Made by a program: the position numbers and the translations under genes. Shown here piece by piece: positions 1-12,152 of a stretch of DNA of 64,000 bases (position 1 is its first letter; the number at the start of each line of letters is the position of its first letter). The DNA is from Oikopleura dioica (lineage: Eukaryota; Chordata; Appendicularia; Copelata; Oikopleuridae): the NCBI GenBank assembly GCA_907165135.1, contig OU015566.1, positions 8,664,157 to 8,728,156 on the forward strand. Direction: 5' to 3'. The notes under the pieces were generated by a model. That model had not been told where the DNA came from. It searched no databases and worked only from the letters and a program-made list of their open reading frames with translations.

Positions 1-3000
1 TTCTCTGCTCGGATCTTCAGGCAGCCCATTGACTAAAGAAATCCCCATGTAAAACAATTCTAGCATGAAACTACAAAATTACCTTTTTGAATCAAAAGAT
101 CAAGCCAAACTGCGAAATCCGCAGCTTTTTCTTCTAACAATTCTTCTAAGTCCTCCCTAATAGCATCAAATCGCTTCTTTCTCGCGAAGATGATCATCAC
201 AAAGTCGATCAAGTCATCATCCTCCTCGATCTTCATGGCGGCGAGTTTCTTTTTGATCGCCAATCGGAATTTCACTGTTATTTCTGCTGTTATGTCCATT
301 CTGAATTGCATTATTGAGGAGAAAATCTGAACTTTTGAATGTTTAATATTCAGTTGTTGAACGAAGAATGGGGGTACAGATGCTTTTTTTTTGTGTGTGC
401 CAGTAGTGGTGCTTTTTCTTATTTGATTATGATATGCGATTGTTGAACTGTGCGAAAACATAAAATGGTTGACAAAAGAAAAAGGGATTTGAATATCAGC
501 CTCTGGAAGCGATGAGAACGGATCGAATGATGCTCAGAAACGTTGGAAAGTCGGTGTTGAGTGATGGAACTGTGTAACTCTAGGAGAAAAAAATGAGAAA
601 TGAATTTCAAGTGCAAGATAATCAGGGCGATAAGGGCCTCCGTTCATGTAATATCCTAGTCGTGGAAGTAGAGACATCCGTTGGTCTGGGGATTTACTTA
701 CGGAGAGATGCTTAGGTAAAGTGTTTGTGAATATGGATTGAAGGTCGCATATTTTGTTCTCGTAGAACGTGTGGTGAAGCAAAGTTATCAGCTCATCCTC
801 GATAATAAGGTGTTGGCCAGCGAGTAGGGTGCTGGAGACGGCCCCGACAATTAACGGGTTGATATTTACTCTAAAACAGAAATCGAGTTAGCTGCTCAGG
901 GAACTGAGATTTGATAATTACCGAACAGCATCGTTAGAAAAGAATTTACGCTCTTTTTGAAGCTCGAGAAGGAGATTTAGTGCATTTCTGGACAGTGTTA
1001 GATCAGTAGAAGTGATAGCTACAGAAAGTTAATTAATGTTTATTAGAGAAACGTTACCAGTGATAAAGTAACGAATAATTTGCATAAGAGTCTGTTCATT
1101 TTGGATTTTTGGATAACTCGAGCCGGGAGAGTTGGATTTGAAGTGCGAAGAAAGAACGTTGCCCGGGAAAAAGAATCGATATTTGACGGAAATGATCCTC
1201 TTCAAAAGCGTCAATCCAGCTGAATAAATTTAAATTCCAGCGAAAACTCATTTATTGAACCGCCTACCAGCATGGACAGGAGGCGACATTTCAGAAGCAG
1301 GAAGAATTATATTCATCGTGAGATTAAGAACGACGGGTAGTATTTCCGCATCCTTGCAGTACTCGACTACCGCGGAAATGATCTTTGTCATGTTCTCCAG
1401 GAATTGAACCCCTTCTTCTTTCAGCAAAAGCTCATTTGCTTTCTCAACAGAGAATCCCTTCAAATTCACGATAACTTCAAAGAATTTTTCAAAAACAAAC
1501 CTCATAGCAAGCCTGAACAGTTCTTCTCGTCAGTTCCATATCTTTCGTCGCTTCTTGCTTCATGCAATTAAAGTAGTCAGTCGTTAGATTCATCGCTGCC
1601 TTCGTCTCCTTTATATCCACATTGAAAGTGTTTATATGTGGCACGCAGTCGAAGACGATATTTCTTATTCCCGCAGAGCACGATTTCCTGCAGGCGACGG
1701 ATTCCGAATAAACCAAGAAGCAACAAGAACTGATGAAATCGAACCTGGCCGACTGTGATTTTACAAGACTCGTGAAAAGCTCCGTCCTCTCCGGCCATTT
1801 TTGATCTGCTTGAGTTGTATTTGGATAAGGGAGCAAGAAAAGACTCGCCAGCGCTTTCAGAACAATCGTTTTCGTTTCCTCGGTCAGGGGAATGTTCTTT
1901 GGACTGGGGCCAATACCACCAATTGAATAAAGTTCACCTAGCTCGCTCGCTGAATAATTTTTATAACATAGAGTGGATATGCATTTTAGATCGCGTTTTA
2001 GAGGTTTTCAAAGTCAAGCCCTGTTCAACTAAATGCACATAAACGCGACTTTTTATCTCCGATGGCCTGAAATTTGAAAATTAAGTCTTCAAAATAAACG
2101 CACCTAGGATATCAGCGAAATGGGGCCGCACAATACTCGCCCAACACTGTAGCAACTGAGCAGCCACTTTTTGAATCTTTTGCGTTTCTTTGCTCGGCTC
2201 TAGAAGTAAAACTGGGATGGAAATGTGCAGAACTTTTCGCGAGAGATGAACGACCGGTGCTGACTCGAGTTTTTCTTTCGTGTCTATTGAAAGAGTATTT
2301 TGGGCTTTTGCGTAAAACTGCGAAAGCCAGTGCTGGTATGGGCGGAGTGCTGAGAGGACTTGGCAGTGTAGTTCGATTATGGATGCGCTGTGCGATTTGG
2401 AATGGACGACCTTTTAGATGATAACAAAGTTGGACTCTTAGAGACTCGCAAATCAAATTTATTAACCTCGATTTAGAGAGACTCGCAAATCAAATTTATT
2501 AACCTCGATTTAGATTATTCAATTTTATATCATTCCTGGTAAAGTTTTTCCGCTAGCTCAAGAATCAACTCAAGTATCAATTTCACATCTTCCTCGAATT
2601 TTTGAAATTCTTCCCCGAGAAAATGTTCCGTTAATCTTCCAGCGACCTGCAAAAGAGTCCCAAGATCGAGAATTTTCGCATCAGTGAAGCTTTGCGGCTC
2701 GCTGAGAAATTGAGAAACTGTAGATTTGAGATTTGGAATGAGCGCGGTGAGAATATCCATCGGCTTGAGGCAGCAAATCCTAGCGATTATTTCGATATTC
2801 GCTGTGATGAAACTGCTCCTTTCTGTCTCGCCGGATTCATCCGTTTCTTCGTTGTCGAGAGTCATCAACAAATCCGCGGAGAATTGAACCTGTGCCTTGT
2901 TCAATGACTCGTTGAACAATGAAACAAGAAGCTCTTGATAAGTCACCGAGGGTCGCTCGCCAAGGAACTTTGACCATTCAAGAACCATCAGCTGATCCAG

Positions 3001-4454
3001 GAATTCATCCCAAATTTCCAGACATGCGAGAAAAGCTTCCGTGTTTTTCTGCGAAAAAGTAAACTTGAATAGAATCGATAGCAAGTCCATAATCGGAAAT
3101 TCTTTCTGACTCTCAAAGAAAGTGAAATGAGAAGACATGAATACGCGGCAAATATGGACTAGACGAGGGACGTAATTGTTTCCAGAGTTCCAGTGAAGAA
3201 ATGAGCTTTCTACGCAATGCTTCATTTGTGTGAATAAAAGTTATTAAAGGACATCAATTGTTTCATAATAAGAATGAACGTCATTTTAAGAAATTACGTC
3301 AGAACGAAAAGCGTCAATTCAATTATCAAAAGTGTTATTTACCAACTAAATATGATGAAGTCTCTTTATAAGGCGACACTTATGTTTTCTATCTATTATT
3401 ATTAAACATAGAATTATGAGAAATAAACGAAGCCCCTCTATTGAGAAAATTAACTACATTATCAGCCGTTACGAAGATGTTCACAAAGAGGTTTCATCTG
3501 TAGAAAAAGCGAAGAAGAAATCGTCAACTTTACAGCAAGAAAAACTTCGATTGAGAATTTCAAAACTTATTTCAAAATAAAATTTTCACACAATGCCTCG
3601 TTTTCAGTAAGCGTCGCAATGACTTGAAAAATTGACTCCAAAATCGAGCTGAAAACAGCCAAACTCGTTGGGTTTGTTCTGTAATCGGCCATCACTGTTG
3701 AACATGATTTATTCTTGCCAGAAACAAAGTCAATAATGGTTTCGAGAATCTGGGCGGAAATTTCGACGTTTTCTTCAGTTGGTTTCACGGCGAAAGAAAC
3801 CACGTGTTTAAAGCAGTCGCCGAGATTGTCGGTAGAAAGAGAGTAAATGCTCCCTAGTGAGCCAAGGAGCTTTATAGCCATCATAACTTCGGCTTTATTT
3901 TGCTGAAAATCGGAAAGTTTCTGCAGGCTGTCAGTGACAACAGGAATTATCAACTCTGGCTGGGAAAGGATAACGTCGTGCACTTTCGGTCTCAAGCGTG
4001 TCATGTGATCGTTGTTGTCGATTTCTTCAAAGAGTATTTGAAGAATCTCCAGATGAATAGGCCTCGGAAAATTGGAACAGACCTGAATCGCATTTCGGCT
4101 TTCTTGCATTGAAATAACGACCATCAGAGCGATGCATTTGCAGACTTTTGTCTTTATAAATCCTCTCTGTCCAGTGTACTTCGCTAGCGCTTCGAATATT
4201 TCTGTTTGTTTTTGGCCGTTTTTAATGAGCGCCATTTGGTTTCTGGCGATAAACTGCTCCAGAGTGGATAAAACGTAGGTAAATGTGGTTGATTCTGTCT
4301 GATTTCGATGGTCATTAACGAGAAGGAGGAGATTGTCGAGGCTTGTTTGGGTGGTCCACTGATTTAAAATTTGACTTATTTCGCGCAGGCGAAGTACAGG
4401 AACGCCTGCAGTATGCAACTCAGCGGTAATTCGATGGAGACTATCATAATCCAT
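1..4454 (-). CDS. XPO6: Exportin-6 homologue (3' end beyond the window)
   Basis: Nuclear export receptor of the importin-beta/HEAT-repeat superfamily. In animals exportin-6 exports actin-profilin from the nucleus with RanGTP. The N-terminal exon (4454 to about 3590) has KTKVCKCIALMVVISMQ, matching the vertebrate RNKLCKVIVDIGRQ helix. The next large exon (about 3225-2536) holds FPIMDLLSILFKFTFSQ, LACLEIWDEFLDQL and LLQVAGRLTEHFLG, close to human FPVVEFLTLLFKYTFHQ, SCLDIWTLFLDYL and LLQAVGRLAEYFIG. Later exons hold LHCQVLSALRPYQHWLSQF (about 2380-2330) and PYPNTTQADQKWPERTELF (about 1830), both collinear with human XPO6. The last visible coding piece ends at a 50-nt intron (33-82), and the gene continues left of position 1. 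Roughly 3226-3590 looks like a long first intron with nothing else seen. An AG directly before the start ATG would suit leader trans-splicing. The family call is secure; exon ends are approximate. Confidence 0.88.
2411..2535 (-). other. Candidate GA-AG intron in XPO6
   Basis: On the minus strand the reading frame for ...EKLYQ meets TGA immediately after CCAG, before any GT. Cutting at CCAG|GAATGA and rejoining at TCTAAAAG|GTCGTC restores the frame into VVHSKSHSASIIELHCQ, which continues the exportin-6 alignment. The intron would therefore start with GA instead of GT. Confidence 0.6.
2441..2514. repeat. Perfect 37-bp tandem duplication
   Basis: Two head-to-tail identical 37-bp copies, 2441-2477 and 2478-2514, each starting GAGACTCGCAAATC and ending CCTCGATTTAGA. 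They lie inside the inferred 125-nt GA-AG intron of the exportin-6 gene. Without the extra copy that intron would be 88 nt. Confidence 0.95.
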
Positions 4455-5085
4455 CTTAATTGTTATTCATTTTGCTTTCTGGTGAATTTAATTATCATTT
4501 ATTAAATATTAAATAAGCGGTGTCAAAAACGGTGTGAAGCGATAAGGCAGAATTTGGTGGTCATGAATTGTTAGAAAGATTCGGAACGGATTAGCGGAAA
4601 GTTCACAATAATAGATAGGTCATGTGGGAGTTGTTAAAGTTGAAGGAGCGAAGTTGATATTTTTTGAAAAGATGTTTAATTTTTGATTTTCTTTCTCAAT
4701 TATATTCAATATTCAGAGGCATGCAGTCAAAATTAATTGAACAAGAACACAGTGCAATACTTGCAAAATAAGAAATTTTAAATAATCACATTTTAAGGTT
4801 TATTATATACAGAAGAACGCATTTTATTATATTTTCGGAATCTTAAAAAGCTGTAGGTTTTTTTTAACAATGGTAACAAATTTGCATATTTCATTCCTTT
4901 GCATAGACAGTCTTGCATCAAAAAATATTAAATGAAACATCAGATAAAAGTTTTTCGAACAGGGTTATTCGTGATCGAACAGTAAATTGGTTGTTTAAAT
5001 ATGCTTTTTGATAACTTCGAGGGATGGGCGATTTGATAGGAAGTTTCGTTTTGGTGTCGAAGTTGAAGCTGCTGGGAAAGTCTCG
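4455..5085. other. Intergenic, AT-rich
   Basis: This is the gap between the exportin-6 start and the stop of the coiled-coil gene; both genes are on the minus strand. It is AT-rich. No open frame with family similarity, RNA gene or repeat was recognised. It presumably holds the exportin-6 promoter and the 3' end of the upstream gene. Confidence 0.5.
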
Positions 5086-5938
5086 TTAGAGGTCGGTTTC
5101 TTTTGCACGCGTCGTGCGAGTGCGTGTACCAGTCGCTCGTGCACGTTGACGCTCCGCTTTGCGCGCTTCTTTTTGGAGTCTTTCGATTTCCTGAGAAGAT
5201 TTGTATTTAATTACAAAATTGGAAAGGTAGCTGACTTACCAAATCCTTGAGCTCAATCTGCGCTCTTAATTTTTTGTTCTCCATTTCTAAATCGTCGATT
5301 CTATCTTCAAGGTCGTAGACTTGTTGTTGAAGGTCTCCCTCGTTCATATCGTGTAGTGGCAAATCGTCTTCCTCTGAGTCTGAGGAGGGGACAATGCGCG
5401 CTGGTGGCTTGGGCTCGGGTTGTTCTGGCGCGCGAGAGATACTCCTCTTTGGGACGTTCCGCGGGGGCTTCGCGACATGATTACTAAAGAAAGACAACTG
5501 TAATTGATGTGTTGGCAAGAGAAGCATTTACTGCGCGAGTACTCTTTAACTCTAAATTATTCAAAAGGGGCAAGTAGACTTACGTTGTGACTGAAGAAAC
5601 TGGGTCATTATCGTCAGTGTCATTTGAAGATGGAATCCTGGAGAGACAATTCATAGTTCATCGAGGTTCGAAGAATGGTATTTACCTTTCATGAAGTCCA
5701 GCGGCGGCTTGGTTGTATTCCTCGTTCAAATCTTTATTCGTTATCGACTTGTTGATGTTCTCATCCAGTTTGAGATCCCCGTCTGTTTTTATTTTTTCTA
5801 TCTCCGCCTCGGCCTTGGAAAATAAATAATGCTCTGATGAGAATTTCAATAAATTACCTCTCGAAGTTGTTCGAGATTAATTCCCGTCGGATTTCTGGTC
5901 TTCGCATCTCTACCTCTGAATTTTCGCGCTTTTGACAT
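5086..5938 (-). CDS. Small acidic coiled-coil protein, unrecognised
   Basis: Spliced from at least four short exons. The N-terminus is MSKARKFRGRDAKTRNPTGI and is basic. A middle part is rich in Pro, Ser and acidic residues (PSSDSEEDDLPLHD). The C-terminal coiled coil runs from about LQQQVYDLEDRIDDLEMEN through IELKDL, then across a roughly 48-nt GT-AG intron (donor GTAAGT) into EIERLQKEARKAERQRA and an Arg/Thr-rich tail ending at TAA 5086-5088. I do not recognise a family; heptads of Leu/Ile support a dimeric coiled coil. The start ATG directly follows a strong acceptor-like TTTTTTAG, and the RPC9 stop is only 84 bp upstream. The gene may therefore be the downstream member of an operon, receiving a spliced leader there. 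Confidence 0.7.
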
Positions 5939-6022
5939 TCTAAAAAATAGAATTCACTCTATTTCAATCAAGGAGAGTGGCGCGTGCCACGGGCAGTTGC
6001 ATTTTCAGATACAATGTTTGAG

Positions 6023-7607
6023 CTATTGTTGAACGAGCTCTTGAAGTTTATCCACGTTCTCTTCACTGATTCTTCCCTCTATGTCTTCAATCAGCAAATA
6101 CAGCTCTACCGGCTAAAAAATTTTTAAGAAAAAAAAATAAATCTTCCTTGATTTCCACGAGGAAATGAGCGTAAAGAAAAAAGTTGGAAGAGGTTTTATG
6201 GAAATATTCCTCCTTGATTTCAAGGAGAAATCCCATGAGTTAGCCGAAATTTGCGTCACTTTAAATGCAAGTCATTTTTCTATTTATTCAAAAAGAGGCT
6301 TCATCACACGTCACTCGCTGGAATTTGTTCTCGTGATCGATAAGCTACGATGAAGCTGCGATTATCAATAAGCGTGAGAACTTGCTTCCAAGGAATGCAA
6401 ATAGAAGGAATGCAAGGATATAAAGAAAATACCGTAGCTTCTTCCCAAGGAATCAATCAAAATAAGCAACAATCGAGGCCGAAGAAAAATTACCTGTTGA
6501 GGGCGTAAATTAACAATTTGCATGAGCTCATTTGGGAGCAATTTAGCACCATCATCATCTGCCTTAAGCTTCTGGACAAATTCGACTATTCCTTCTTTGG
6601 TTTGCTGCGCTGCCGGCAGTTTTGACAAATAATTTGCCGTCTCTAGCGTTACTGTATTCAATGCCTCATCTGAAAAAAAAACGCATTTACAAATGTGTTC
6701 TTCAGAAAATAATCAAAAATCGATGCTGAGATGATTTCTTTTAGTTTTGTTTAGTTTGGTTAGACATTGTTCCTGATTGTCTGATCGTCAGCACAATCTG
6801 TAGAGGACATGGAACATATTTTATTTTTAGTCATAAAAAATTCGTATTCATAAGGCAAGGAGGAACGGCATGATTATTGAAATGTGAGGTGTCATAAATT
6901 TCTCAAAGAAATGTCAAGGTTGTGGTCACTAGCATTTTATATGTGCGAAAGCGTTACGGTAGCTCAGCTGCGCATACATCATCTATTTAGGAGAATATTA
7001 CGTTGAATCTTATAAGATCATATGATTTTCGCTAAGTTAAAGATGTGGCTAACCATGATTCATGAATCCTCAATTTAAATTATCAATAAGGGCTCTTTAA
7101 CAGTAGTAAATTAAACTGAAAGTAGTGCAAGTCTTGACATTGAACGATGCGAAAAGTCAGACAGACATCCTCTATCCCGACAGAAAACGATGAAAGTAGA
7201 GGAGACTAGCGGCCAATTTGGCCCGTCTAAATATGCAAAGGAGGACCTTGCAAATTAGTAAATTTGCCAAGTTGTCAATTATCTGAGTCTTGATAGACAA
7301 CGCCCATAAATTTCATTCATGAATGATTCAGAATCATAAACAACAACATAAATGAAAACCGTTGATTTTCTCTTACCTGCCTTGACGGAATGCTTTCTCT
7401 TCTTTGCCTTTTCTTTCTGCTCATTCTGATATCTGTTTGTACGAGTTGACCAGTGGTCTGTTCAGTCTCCATCTCTCAAATATTTGGCTAATTAAAAATT
7501 TCTGGAATGTGACTTTTTCGCTAAACCGCTGCTTTTTCGGCCGCAATCGAAGTGTGGCCAACTCGTTGCCTGTTCACTGCTTCAAGTACTTCGAAATTGG
7601 TGAGTAG
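6023..7607 (-). CDS. CRCP: RNA polymerase III subunit RPC9 (CRCP)
   Basis: RPC9 is the Rpb4-like partner of RPC8 in the Pol III stalk. The core exon (about 6660-6494) reads ALNTVTLETANYLSKLP, then FVQKLK and NELMQIVNLRPQQ, matching human LNTITYETLKYISKTP and LQLLNHRPVTAVE. A 381-nt GT-AG intron (6113-6493) separates it from the last exon PVELYLLIEDIEGRISEEN, ending at TAG 6023-6025. Upstream, YQNEQKEKAKKRKHSVKAD joins in frame, and NFEVLEAVNRQR near 7590-7560 matches the human NYEVFQLLTDLKEQR helix. The exact initiation exon was not found, so the 5' limit is a guess. No other gene was seen inside the long last intron. Confidence 0.82.
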
Positions 7608-8364
7608 CTCTTTTCAGAGGACTCCGAATAAGTCCCTCTTTTCCGCAACAAATCATCAAAACCCGCTTTTCAAAAGTGGTGAATCATAATTTCGATTCTA
7701 GCCTTTTTATCTTCCGCGGAGAAAAAATGAAGAACAAGGAAAAATGAAAGCGCAAATATCGCGGAGGCCGCAGCCAGACCTCTCTGGACGGGCCCTGAAC
7801 ACACAAGAGCACTGTTAAATTACGCAATGTTTCGTTTCATCTTCAAAAAGCAAATTCGCAATAAAATGATACACACAGGCGCGGAGGTCCTTTGCGGACG
7901 TAAAAAGTGTGACTGTGTGCATTTTTGATGGGTATTTGTACAGGGAAAGTCTTTTGCAAGAGTCAAGTTACTCTTCTTTGACTTACATGAATATCTGAAC
8001 TCACAAGTCAAGTCTAATTAGGAGCCTCTTTCCTCGTCTCTCTGTAGGAATAACCTTCATATCACTTTCTCCTTCCTCAATGAGCCAACAATCTGAAAAG
8101 TTGTAAATTAGTGTTATTGCTACTGCCAAGCTGGTACGCTAACTGTGACAAGGTTAAGAATTAATAAAGTTTTATTTAGCGTCACCTTGCGAAGTAACTG
8201 TAAGAGAGTGAATGCGAGGTAAGAATGAAGTTACTGTAACTACTATGCGAGTAAGTACTGTGAGGTAGATATGAATGTACAGTTTTTCGAATCATGCAAA
8301 TATCAAACAATCAGAATCTAAATTAAAGGAGACACAAAAAGAAATGAAAGCGTTATAAAGAAAA
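7608..8364. other. Intergenic
   Basis: About 750 bp between the 5' end of the RPC9 gene and the 3' end of the IMP2 gene. A short minus-strand frame at 7820-8011 looks non-coding: odd composition, no plausible splicing, no similarity recognised. Around 8190-8265 there is a purine-rich patch with repeated AGTAACTGTAA/GTTACTGTAA words. No RNA gene was recognised. Confidence 0.5.
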
Positions 8365-9346
8365 TCAGTTATTCTTCTTATCGACGAATCTGCCAAAGTC
8401 CAGCTTTCTTGAAACGTCCAAAATCTTTTTCGGTAGGTTATTCTCTCCCATATCAATGCCGCATATTGCTCGGCCTTTTATGTAGCTCATTGGCACTAGA
8501 AAAAAACCTTTTGGTACTTGGAAAACTTGAAAAGAAAAAAATACTTTATGAAGAAAAAGTTTGAAGCGGGATCTTGAGAAATTTCACTCAAGTGCTAACA
8601 AGGCCAGATCTAAGTCAGGCGGTGGATCAAAGGAAATTAGCCTCTTTGTAGGTTAAGTTTTTGCGTGATTTATTGATTTACATGAGACAGATATAAAATG
8701 AAATACATCGCTTAATTGCTTATAAATATACCCGTAATTACCTGGTCCAAACTCGTTCGAATCAATCGAGCAAGCTTCGTTATCGCCTTCCAGCCAGCAG
8801 AAGCCTTCTGGAATCTCGATCTCGCGCTGATTCTTCCTGTCTCTGATTCTGTCGCCGCCGAGCGCAATGACGCGTTTGCAGACATTCTCCTGGGGACTTT
8901 GAGGATCGCGAGAAGAGACTATATCTCCATGGCGAGTGGCGTCGCGATCCAAACTCAGCAGGACGAAGGCATTATTCCCGCCGTTACTAAAACAGCGATC
9001 ATTAAATGAATTTCCCCCTTTTTCCTAGAAGAACAGATTCTCGCCCAAACCCACGTACTCCAGCTTGACATTATTAACAGATTTATACGGCCATAATTTC
9101 ATTTTCTCTGATTCAACAAATGAACAAAAAATAGCTCAAAGAGAGGGGCCCTTTTTCTCTTAGGAAAGATCGGAAAAATCATATTTTGGATAAAGACACG
9201 TACTTGTTTATCGTTGGCTGCATGGAGGGGCCATCAATTATCGTGAAGGAAAGACCTTTCGGCTTTGGCGGATATTTATATGGAAGCGCAAAAAACGACC
9301 CCGTCGACGCTGCGGATTTTTCAAGCACTTGAGTCTTTGATTTCAT
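8365..9346 (-). CDS. IMMP2L: Mitochondrial inner membrane protease subunit 2 homologue
   Basis: S26-family signal peptidase that removes bipartite presequences in the mitochondrial intermembrane space. The catalytic Ser lies in DGPSMQPTI (human EGASMQPSL). The catalytic Lys lies in CKRVIALGGD (human IKRVIALEGD). DRDATRHGDIVSSRDPQSP matches human VHRGDIVSLVSPKNP, and GFCWLEGDNEACSIDSNEFG matches IWVEGDHHGHSFDSNSFG. The last exon VPMSYIKGRAICGID ends FGRFVDKKNN, stop 8365-8367. I chose Met at 9346 (MKSKTQVLEKS); the frame is also open a few codons upstream, behind a CAG acceptor-like site. The Ser/Lys dyad appears intact. At least three short introns are needed. Confidence 0.85.
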
Positions 9347-9632
9347 CAAATTTCTGAGTCGCCGATTCGACTTTTCTGAAAACAAACATTTGAAAATATA
9401 GTTTTAACTAAAGAGATCAGTAGTAGTTAGACAGGTGTTAAGAAAAGAAGATCAGAAGATAGGAAAGGCGTAAAGTAACGGTCTTATAAAAAAGAAAATC
9501 ACACGGTCGGATTCAAACGAATACCAAGAAGCGTTGACGCAAATTTGCGTCACATTTTCGTCTTTTTTTCGCCCATAAAAATGCTTATCCCGTAGATCGG
9601 AAAACAACCTTCTGCTTGAGCCTAAGTTTCTT

Positions 9633-10582
9633 TCAATCGTATTTCAGTAGTCTTCGCTCGCAAGTAATTCTTCATTTTATATTTTATTCGATAAGCAATT
9701 TTAAACAATTGTTTTTGCTTACCTGTGTTTACGAAAAGAGCCGGAAGTTTTGAAAGTGGCGCCGCAATCTTCACATTTCTGCATTTCAGCGTGTCTGTAC
9801 CGCTCGTGCGTTCGAATCGCGCTGGGCGTGTTGAATTTCCGCTTGCAAATTTCACACTCGAGCGATTGAAGATTGAAATGGCTCATCATGTGATTTTTCA
9901 TTGATTTCGGATCCGATGTTCGGAACTGGCAGCAAATGCATGCGACGAGTCGGTTTTCGTGGATCTTGTAGTGCGAGTCGAGGAGGAAAACGCATTTCGC
10001 GGAGAAGTTACAGTTGGAGTAACGGCATTTGAAGTCGAATCGAAGATTGGAATTTCTACTGCCAGTTCCGTGGAAACGCGATTTGTGCTGGGCAATGGAT
10101 TTGGGTGAATAAGCCAGGTAAGAACAGTTAGGTTCTTTACATTGAATATCTCTGTAATTATGAGCCTCGATCATGTGATCATCGAGAGAGTGTCCCTCGA
10201 ATTCCGCGGAGTATTTGCAATGTTGCTCGGTATAGTGCACTTTCGGCTTTTCTTTGATGTTCCAGGTGAAGCGTTTTCGATTTTCGTAAAAAAACTCAAG
10301 ATGCTCCTCATGGATGCCAAAAAGCTTCGCGATTTTTCGAAATTTCTTCGGGACTAACTCGCCTCTTCTTTCTTTTTTCTTGTTTTTGTTGGTAGTTCTG
10401 ATATTATTGTTTTGATTCGTGTTTGTTTCTTGTTTTTTCCTCTCCGGCGGTTTCAAAATTTCAAAACTGAGTTTGGTCATTTTCTTGCTCTCGCTGGAAG
10501 TAGTACTTTCAAGAACTTCTAGTGTTTTCAGCCTTTTGGTTTTTCGCAAGTATTGCTTCACAAAATCAAGCGGTAGACTCAT
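9633..10582 (-). CDS. C2H2 zinc-finger protein
   Basis: A mostly single-exon protein of about 290 residues. The N-terminal third is basic and low in complexity (NTNQNNNIRTTNKNKKKERR). The C-terminal half carries five to six C2H2 fingers: CKEPNCSYLAYSPKSIAQH, CRYSNCNFSAKCVFLLDSH, CICCQFRTSDPKSMKNH, CEICKRKFNTPSAIRTH and CEDCGATFKTSGSFRKH, preceded by a weaker CKYSAEFEGHSLDDH. Linkers are not the TGEKP type, so it resembles fast-evolving chordate finger proteins; no orthologue is claimed. An in-frame GTAAGC donor follows the last finger, and a short last exon adds about five residues before TGA 9633-9635. Start Met 10582 lies right behind a CATAG acceptor-like site, about 21 bp after the probable stop of the receptor gene upstream. 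Confidence 0.8.
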
Positions 10583-10603
10583 TCTATGGACAAGCATACG
10601 AGT

Positions 10604-12152
10604 TTATTTATGAAGAACAAGGATATTGCTAGAGTCATCTTTTGAATCAAGAGTTTTGACCGACTGATTCCGCGGAATAGACGATTCTTGACTTTGGCCA
10701 CTGATTTTCAGAAATTTTGCAGTACAGTAAGATTTTGTGATGATCATCAGACGCTCCCAAATGCTTATTGTTTCGTAGCGCGGGGTGAGACGGGACGAGA
10801 AGGAATCAGAGGATTCGTTTCGGGGTGGAAAAAGGGACAAAGAAGAGTTGCGAGAGTTTGATCTCATTGCGATATGTTCTGGCACTTGCAGTCGGCTAAA
10901 TGATATATTGACGACTTAACTGTAGATAGACTGTACCTTCTTCGGAAGCTGGACCTACGAGATCGAAGAGGTGGCTTAGCAAAGCAACAGAGAATGATGA
11001 TACAGCACGAAATACCCAGTAAAGAGTAGAAAATTATCCAAGACACCGGCTGGATATCCTCGATATGTCTGCCTTTTTCCTCTGGTAGATCGATTATTTG
11101 CTCAAAACAGGGTTGCACGGTGAATAGTCGACGATATTTCAAGCACTCGTCTAGCTCAGCTATTCCTTCTTCGTACGGAAGGGTTTCGTTGAGCTCACAG
11201 CTGCAGAAATAATGCTCCAACCGCCTTGATCGCTTATTTTGATATAAAAAAGAAAGAAACTTACTGTGTTGCTAATAAGCATTCTTCCACGTCTTTCGTT
11301 GCAGGATTATGCCAATCTCTATCACAGGTTGTTTTATTATGCTTTAATCCGTATTAGACAAGATAAAATAAAATATAGTGACATACGTGTAGAAAATCTT
11401 CGTGGCATTTGTCCTCGATAGTCTGGATGTCTTTCGCGCATTCTGGATCTTCAATACAGCTGTAATACGAATAAGTGCATGAATAGAGAGGCGATCGGTC
11501 CAGGCAAGCTTTCGGAGAGTAAATCGTCCAGGGTAAGCCGCTGCATTTGTGCTCGTACTCACAGCATTTGAAGAACAGTGCTGCTTGCTTGGGGTCGAAA
11601 TCGTTGAAAATCAAGTCACCGATGGACTGAATGCAGTTATTCTTGTCGCACTCGCCATTCTTCGGAACTGAGCACTAGAATTTCAGAGTCAACAACCTTA
11701 CTTTCTTCATATCATTTACATTAGTAGCCAGCTTCAACAAGGACTGCCCACAAATAGAGTTGAACGCATTCTCGGAGCACGTGGAATACAACTGCTGACA
11801 TTGAGTATCATCTGGTGTAGATAATAAGTGGCAATCATAGAAGTTGTTCTTCAACTTTTGCTTAAGTCGACAGCCTGATGTTGTGTCTTTGATGTTGCAG
11901 AAGCAGTCGAGTGCTCGAACTCCTTGATATATTTTTACAACTTGAAGAAAATGATTGATTTTCTGTACCTTTAGATTTGGAAAGCTGCGCGTTTACATAT
12001 ATGAGGATGGACTCTTGCAAACTGTGGCATTTATGCTTCTCATGGATGGACGACTCGCAGTTCTTGCACTTGAATATCTCTTTCATATTCTCGCTACATT
12101 GTTGATCACTACTGCAGACCGAGTTCAAGATCTCACAATCGAATTGAACCAT
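10604..12152 (-). CDS. GFR-alpha-like transmembrane receptor
   Basis: Cys-rich protein resembling GDNF family receptors alpha/GFRAL. Exons encode spaced-Cys modules: CEILNSVCSSDQQCSENM, then CFCNIKDTTSGC, CCEYEHKCSGLPW with CTYSYYSCIEDPECAKD, and finally CSCELNETLPYEEGIAELDE. The Cys order C..C..C(SC)..C is that of GFR-alpha domains. A single helix (SWIIFYSLLGISCCIIILCC, about 11030-10975) anchors it, so it is a type I membrane protein like GFRAL and invertebrate GFR-like proteins. Most vertebrate GFR-alphas are GPI-anchored. After the helix, a CTC|GTAGGT donor can join a Ser-rich tail ending at TAA 10604-10606; unspliced, the frame stops at 10864. No signal peptide was found, so a 5' exon is probably missing from this model. 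Confidence 0.7.

Noticed and set aside
7820-8011. Minus-strand frame with several Cys and Lys codons between RPC9 and IMP2.
   Set aside because: It has no splice-compatible neighbours or recognisable family, and its composition is that of non-coding DNA.
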